A stretch of 7,194 nucleotides of DNA from Burkholderiales bacterium (lineage in GTDB: Bacteria; Pseudomonadota; Gammaproteobacteria; Burkholderiales; Casimicrobiaceae). The position numbers and the translations under genes were made by a program. The notes beneath the pieces are model-generated. The model saw only the letters and a program-made list of their open reading frames with translations, did no database searches and was not told the origin of the DNA. Every line of letters begins with the position of its first letter. The first letter of the stretch is position 1. The stretch is taken from positions 1-7,194 of the forward strand of contig JAIRPA010000129.1 of the NCBI GenBank assembly GCA_031257235.1, in the 5' to 3' direction. Shown one piece after another: positions 4,622-7,194 of the stretch.

Positions 4622-7018
4622 TTAGTGTTTGACGAACTCGGCAAGTTTCATCCACGTTTCAACGACGGTATCGGAATTCAGCGAAATCGTGGAGATGCCC
4701 TGCTCCACCAACCACTGCGCAAAGTCGGCGTGATCGGAAGGACCTTGTCCGCAAATCCCGATGTAGCGATTCTTTGCGCGACACGCGGCAATGGCCATGC
4801 GCAACATCGCTTTGACGGCAGGATCGCGTTCGTCAAAAATCGCGGCGATGGGTCCGCCGGAATCGCGGTCTAAGCCTAAGGTCAGCTGGGTCATGTCGTT
4901 TGAGCCGATTGAGAACCCGTCAAAGTATTCCAAAAAGTCCGCCGCCAATACCGCATTGGACGGAACTTCGCACATCATGATGAGACGCAAGCCGTTTTGT
5001 CCGCGCTTTAATCCATTGGCTTCCAAGCGCGCCACCACTTCTTTGGCCTCTTTTAAGGTGCGCACGAAGGGGATCATAATTTCTACGTTGGTCAAACCCA
5101 TTTCATCGCGCACACGCCGCATCGCCTGACACTCCAACGCGAAGCACTCGTAAAACTCGTCGGAAATATAGCGGGACGCGCCGCGAAAACCGATCATCGG
5201 GTTTTCTTCGTGCGGCTCAAAACGATCTCCGCCTAAAAGATTGAAGTATTCGTTCGATTTAAAATCGGAAAGACGCACGATCACCTTTTTGGGGTAGAAC
5301 GCCGCCGCAATGGTGGACACACCTTCGGCAATTTTGGAGACATAGTAATCCACCGGATTTTCGTACCCGACAATTCTGCGTCGAATATCGCGCCGCAACT
5401 CTTCGGGCAACGAATCAAACTCCAGCAAAGCACGCGGATGAATGCCGACGTTTCGGTTGATGATGAACTCAAGTCTTGCCAGCCCCACGCCTTCGTTCGG
5501 CAATCTGCAAAATTCAAACGCCAACTCAGGATTGCCGACGTTGATCATGATCTTGACGGGCAACTCCGGCATTTTATCAAGTGCGATTTCTTTGATCGAC
5601 ACCTCCAAAAGCCCTTCGTAAATATTGCCGGTGTCGCCCTCGGCGCACGAAACCGTCACCTCCGCGTCTTCCGTGAGTTTTCGGGTGGCATCGCCGCAAC
5701 CGACCACCGCGGGAATGCCCAGCTCACGCGCGATGATTGCCGCGTGACAGGTTCTGCCGCCGCGATTCGTGACGATGGCCGCCGCGCGTTTCATCACGGG
5801 CTCCCAATCGGGATCGGTCATGTCCGCCACCAACACATCGCCTTTTTGAACGCGATCCATTTCGGTGATGGATTTCACGACGCGCACGCGCCCCTGCCCG
5901 ACTTTTTGCCCGATCGCGCGACCGGAAACCAACACGTTTTTCTTGTCGCCCGACAACATGTAGCGACGGAGTTTATCGACCGATTCGCGCGACTTCACCG
6001 TTTCGGGACGTGCCTGCAAAATGTAAATTTTGCCGTCCACGCCGTCGCGTCCCCATTCAATGTCCATCGGGCGTTGATAATGCTTTTCAATCTTGACCGC
6101 AAACCGCGCCAGCTCTTCGATTTCTTCGTTGGAAATCGCAAATTGAAGGCGCTCGATCTCCGGCACCTCAATGGTTTTGGTGGAGCGCCCTGCCGATTGC
6201 TCGTCGGTAAAGATCATTTTGAGCGATTTGCTGCCGGTGATTTTGCGCAAAATGGCGGGGCGATTGGCTTCTAAGTTGGGTTTATACACATAAAACTCGT
6301 CGGGGTTGACCGTGCCTTGCACCACCGTTTCCCCCAACCCGTAGGCCGCTGTGATGAACACCACCTGATCAAACCCGGATTCGGTATCCATGGTAAACAT
6401 CACGCCGGAGGCGCCCTTATCGCTTCTGACCATCCTTTGGATGCCGGCGGACAAAGCAACTTCGCTGTGCGCAAACCCCTGATGAACGCGGTACGCAATC
6501 GCGCGATCGTTATAAAGCGAGGCAAACACTTCTTTGATCGCCGTCAATACGCTGTCAATGCCGCGAATGTTCAAAAAGGTTTCCTGTTGTCCGGCAAACG
6601 AGGCGTCGGGCAAATCTTCCGCCGTTGCCGACGAGCGCACCGCAAACGAGGCATCGGGCAAATCGTGGGTCAGTGCCGCATAGGCGGCGCGAATGTCGGC
6701 TTCAAATTCCGGCGGAAAAGGTGCGGAAACCACCATTTGCCGAATTTCGCGCCCGATTTTTGCAAGCATCGTGACATCGTCCACGTTGACGGACTTTAAT
6801 TTTTCGTCGATGGCTTCCGTCAGCCGATTGACTTGAAGAAATTCCCTAAACGCCGTCGCCGTTGTTGCCACACCGCCCGGCACACGAATGCCGGACTCCG
6901 CTAATTGGCTAATCATTTCACCCAACGACGCATTTTTACCGCCGACAACTTCAACATCGGACATTCTTAAATTCTGGAAAGGAATGACGCGCGAGGTGGG
7001 TTTGATTTGGGCATTCAT
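4622..7018 (-). CDS. ppsA: Phosphoenolpyruvate synthase (pyruvate, water dikinase)
   Basis: PEP synthase converts pyruvate, ATP and water to PEP, AMP and phosphate in the cytoplasm, the entry step of gluconeogenesis from pyruvate, lactate or C4 acids. The 798 residues match the proteobacterial family length. Domain order is complete. The N-terminal ATP-binding domain (about 20-345) has VGGKNASLGEM (25-35), the DLPDASFAGQQETF stretch (135-148), SGVMFTMDTESGF (204-216) and IYILQARPET (331-340). The central phosphohistidine domain has GGRTCHAAIIARELGIPAV (420-438), with His425 as the expected phosphorylated residue. The C-terminal PEP/pyruvate barrel has EGVGLARLEFII (509-520), MIGFRGASRY (608-617), GSNDMTQLTLGLDRDS (705-720) and GICGQGPSD (754-762), with Cys756 in the expected active-site position. 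ATG 7018 has GGAG (7027-7030) eight bases upstream. No regulatory PpsR-like kinase gene is present here. It is probably first in an operon with the YgfX-like gene. Confidence 0.97.
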   Translation of the reverse strand: MNAQIKPTSRVIPFQNLRMSDVEVVGGKNASLGEMISQLAESGIRVPGGVATTATAFREFLQVNRLTEAIDEKLKSVNVDDVTMLAKIGREIRQMVVSAPFPPEFEADIRAAYAALTHDLPDASFAVRSSATAEDLPDASFAGQQETFLNIRGIDSVLTAIKEVFASLYNDRAIAYRVHQGFAHSEVALSAGIQRMVRSDKGASGVMFTMDTESGFDQVVFITAAYGLGETVVQGTVNPDEFYVYKPNLEANRPAILRKITGSKSLKMIFTDEQSAGRSTKTIEVPEIERLQFAISNEEIEELARFAVKIEKHYQRPMDIEWGRDGVDGKIYILQARPETVKSRESVDKLRRYMLSGDKKNVLVSGRAIGQKVGQGRVRVVKSITEMDRVQKGDVLVADMTDPDWEPVMKRAAAIVTNRGGRTCHAAIIARELGIPAVVGCGDATRKLTEDAEVTVSCAEGDTGNIYEGLLEVSIKEIALDKMPELPVKIMINVGNPELAFEFCRLPNEGVGLARLEFIINRNVGIHPRALLEFDSLPEELRRDIRRRIVGYENPVDYYVSKIAEGVSTIAAAFYPKKVIVRLSDFKSNEYFNLLGGDRFEPHEENPMIGFRGASRYISDEFYECFALECQAMRRVRDEMGLTNVEIMIPFVRTLKEAKEVVARLEANGLKRGQNGLRLIMMCEVPSNAVLAADFLEYFDGFSIGSNDMTQLTLGLDRDSGGPIAAIFDERDPAVKAMLRMAIAACRAKNRYIGICGQGPSDHADFAQWLVEQGISTISLNSDTVVETWMKLAEFVKH

Positions 7019-7151
7019 AAAAAGAGCTCCATGAGGTTATAAAAAAGATGGTGTTATTCAAGAGAAACTTCAATAAAAATCCAACAAAAAGCATGGTCTA
7101 AAAATCAAACGGCAATCCTGCCTTTAATTTTTCGCCATTCTACCTGCTTTC
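7019..7151 (-). promoter_or_regulatory. AT-rich leader of ppsA
   Basis: This AT-rich stretch must carry the ppsA promoter unless transcription enters from outside the window. Apart from the Shine-Dalgarno GGAG (7027-7030) I find no convincing -35/-10 pair on the minus strand. A TATAAC at 7036-7041 is too close to the ribosome-binding site to serve. A weak hairpin, GGCA-ATCC-TGCC, lies at 7111-7122. Assignment as a regulatory region rests on position. Confidence 0.3.
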
Positions 7152-7173
7152 GGGGGTTCGGGAATCGGGGGGG
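7152..7173. repeat. G-rich diverged single unit of the CTGA-type repeat
   Basis: GGGTTCGGGAATCGG (7154-7168) matches the minus-strand unit of the left tandem array, GGGTTCAGGAATCAG, at 13 of 15 positions; both differences are A to G. It sits in a G-rich stretch with runs of five, three and seven G, which could in principle form a G-quadruplex on the + strand. It lies about 135 bases upstream of ppsA. Common origin with the left array is likely but rests on one short unit. Confidence 0.45.
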
Positions 7174-7174
7174 A

Positions 7175-7194
7175 CGGCAAAAAGTAAACCCCTA
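7175..7194. repeat. Dispersed palindrome, copy 4 (subtype A), cut by the window edge
   Basis: The last 20 bases are identical to the minus strand of 179-198 in copy 1: left arm, AACCCC loop and the first bases of the right arm. The rest of the right arm falls outside the window. It is in the opposite orientation to copy 1, and, as there, a GGGTTC-type repeat unit lies beside it. Confidence 0.75.

Noticed and set aside
5438..6274. 278-residue + strand open frame opposite ppsA
   Set aside because: It is a shadow of the strongly conserved ppsA reading frame; its composition is rich in His, Arg and Phe with no recognisable domain. The 160-residue frame at 6317-6799 is rejected for the same reason.
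7015..7033. Five-codon minus-strand mini-frame whose stop overlaps the ppsA start
   Set aside because: Its ATG overlaps the ppsA Shine-Dalgarno region and has no ribosome-binding site of its own; likely coincidence.
7036..7041. TATAAC as a -10 box for ppsA
   Set aside because: It would start transcription at the Shine-Dalgarno itself, and no -35 sits at the right distance.

Overview
The window looks like chromosomal DNA from a proteobacterium, most likely Beta- or Gammaproteobacteria. This rests on a full-length proteobacterial-type PEP synthase, a YgfX/CptA-like small membrane protein (a family I know only from those classes), and base composition close to even by eye. I cannot name the genus. 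There are four genes, and none looks mobile, defensive or broken.

Layout. Positions 1-671 hold no gene. The first 360 bases are packed with repeats: a roughly 140-bp inverted-repeat element containing a 50-bp sequence twice, a perfect 12-bp palindrome, a REP-like hairpin, and a run of short CTGA-type tandem repeats. Positions 361-671 are an AT-rich regulatory leader with a candidate -10 box and two dyads. Next, on the + strand, come a DASS-family di/tricarboxylate transporter (672-2186) with its own intrinsic terminator and a SulP-family anion transporter with a STAS domain (2348-4111). Facing them on the - strand are PEP synthase ppsA (4622-7018) and, 39 bases downstream of it, a small YgfX-like membrane protein (4136-4582), probably co-transcribed with ppsA. 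The last 176 bases are the ppsA leader, a G-rich repeat unit and part of another palindrome.

How the genes fit together. The DASS transporter probably brings in or exchanges C4-dicarboxylates, citrate or 2-oxoglutarate. PEP synthase makes PEP from pyruvate, which is what a cell growing on organic acids needs for gluconeogenesis. That link is inference from function and proximity only. The SulP protein moves an inorganic or organic anion that cannot be named from sequence. YgfX is normally found with SdhE (YgfY), which is not in this window.

The most unusual signal is not a gene. A family of perfect 11-12 bp palindromes, built on the arm GCC(A)nAGT with an 8-nt loop when aligned on a common register, sits in the left flank, between the two transporters, at the convergent gene junction (overlapping the SulP stop codon) and at the right edge. 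Two loop subtypes exist, half-copies lie beside two of the palindromes, and the left-flank and right-edge copies are in opposite orientation, each with a related GGGTTC.GGAATC.G unit beside it. I see no CRISPR array, tRNA, rRNA, transposase or phage gene.
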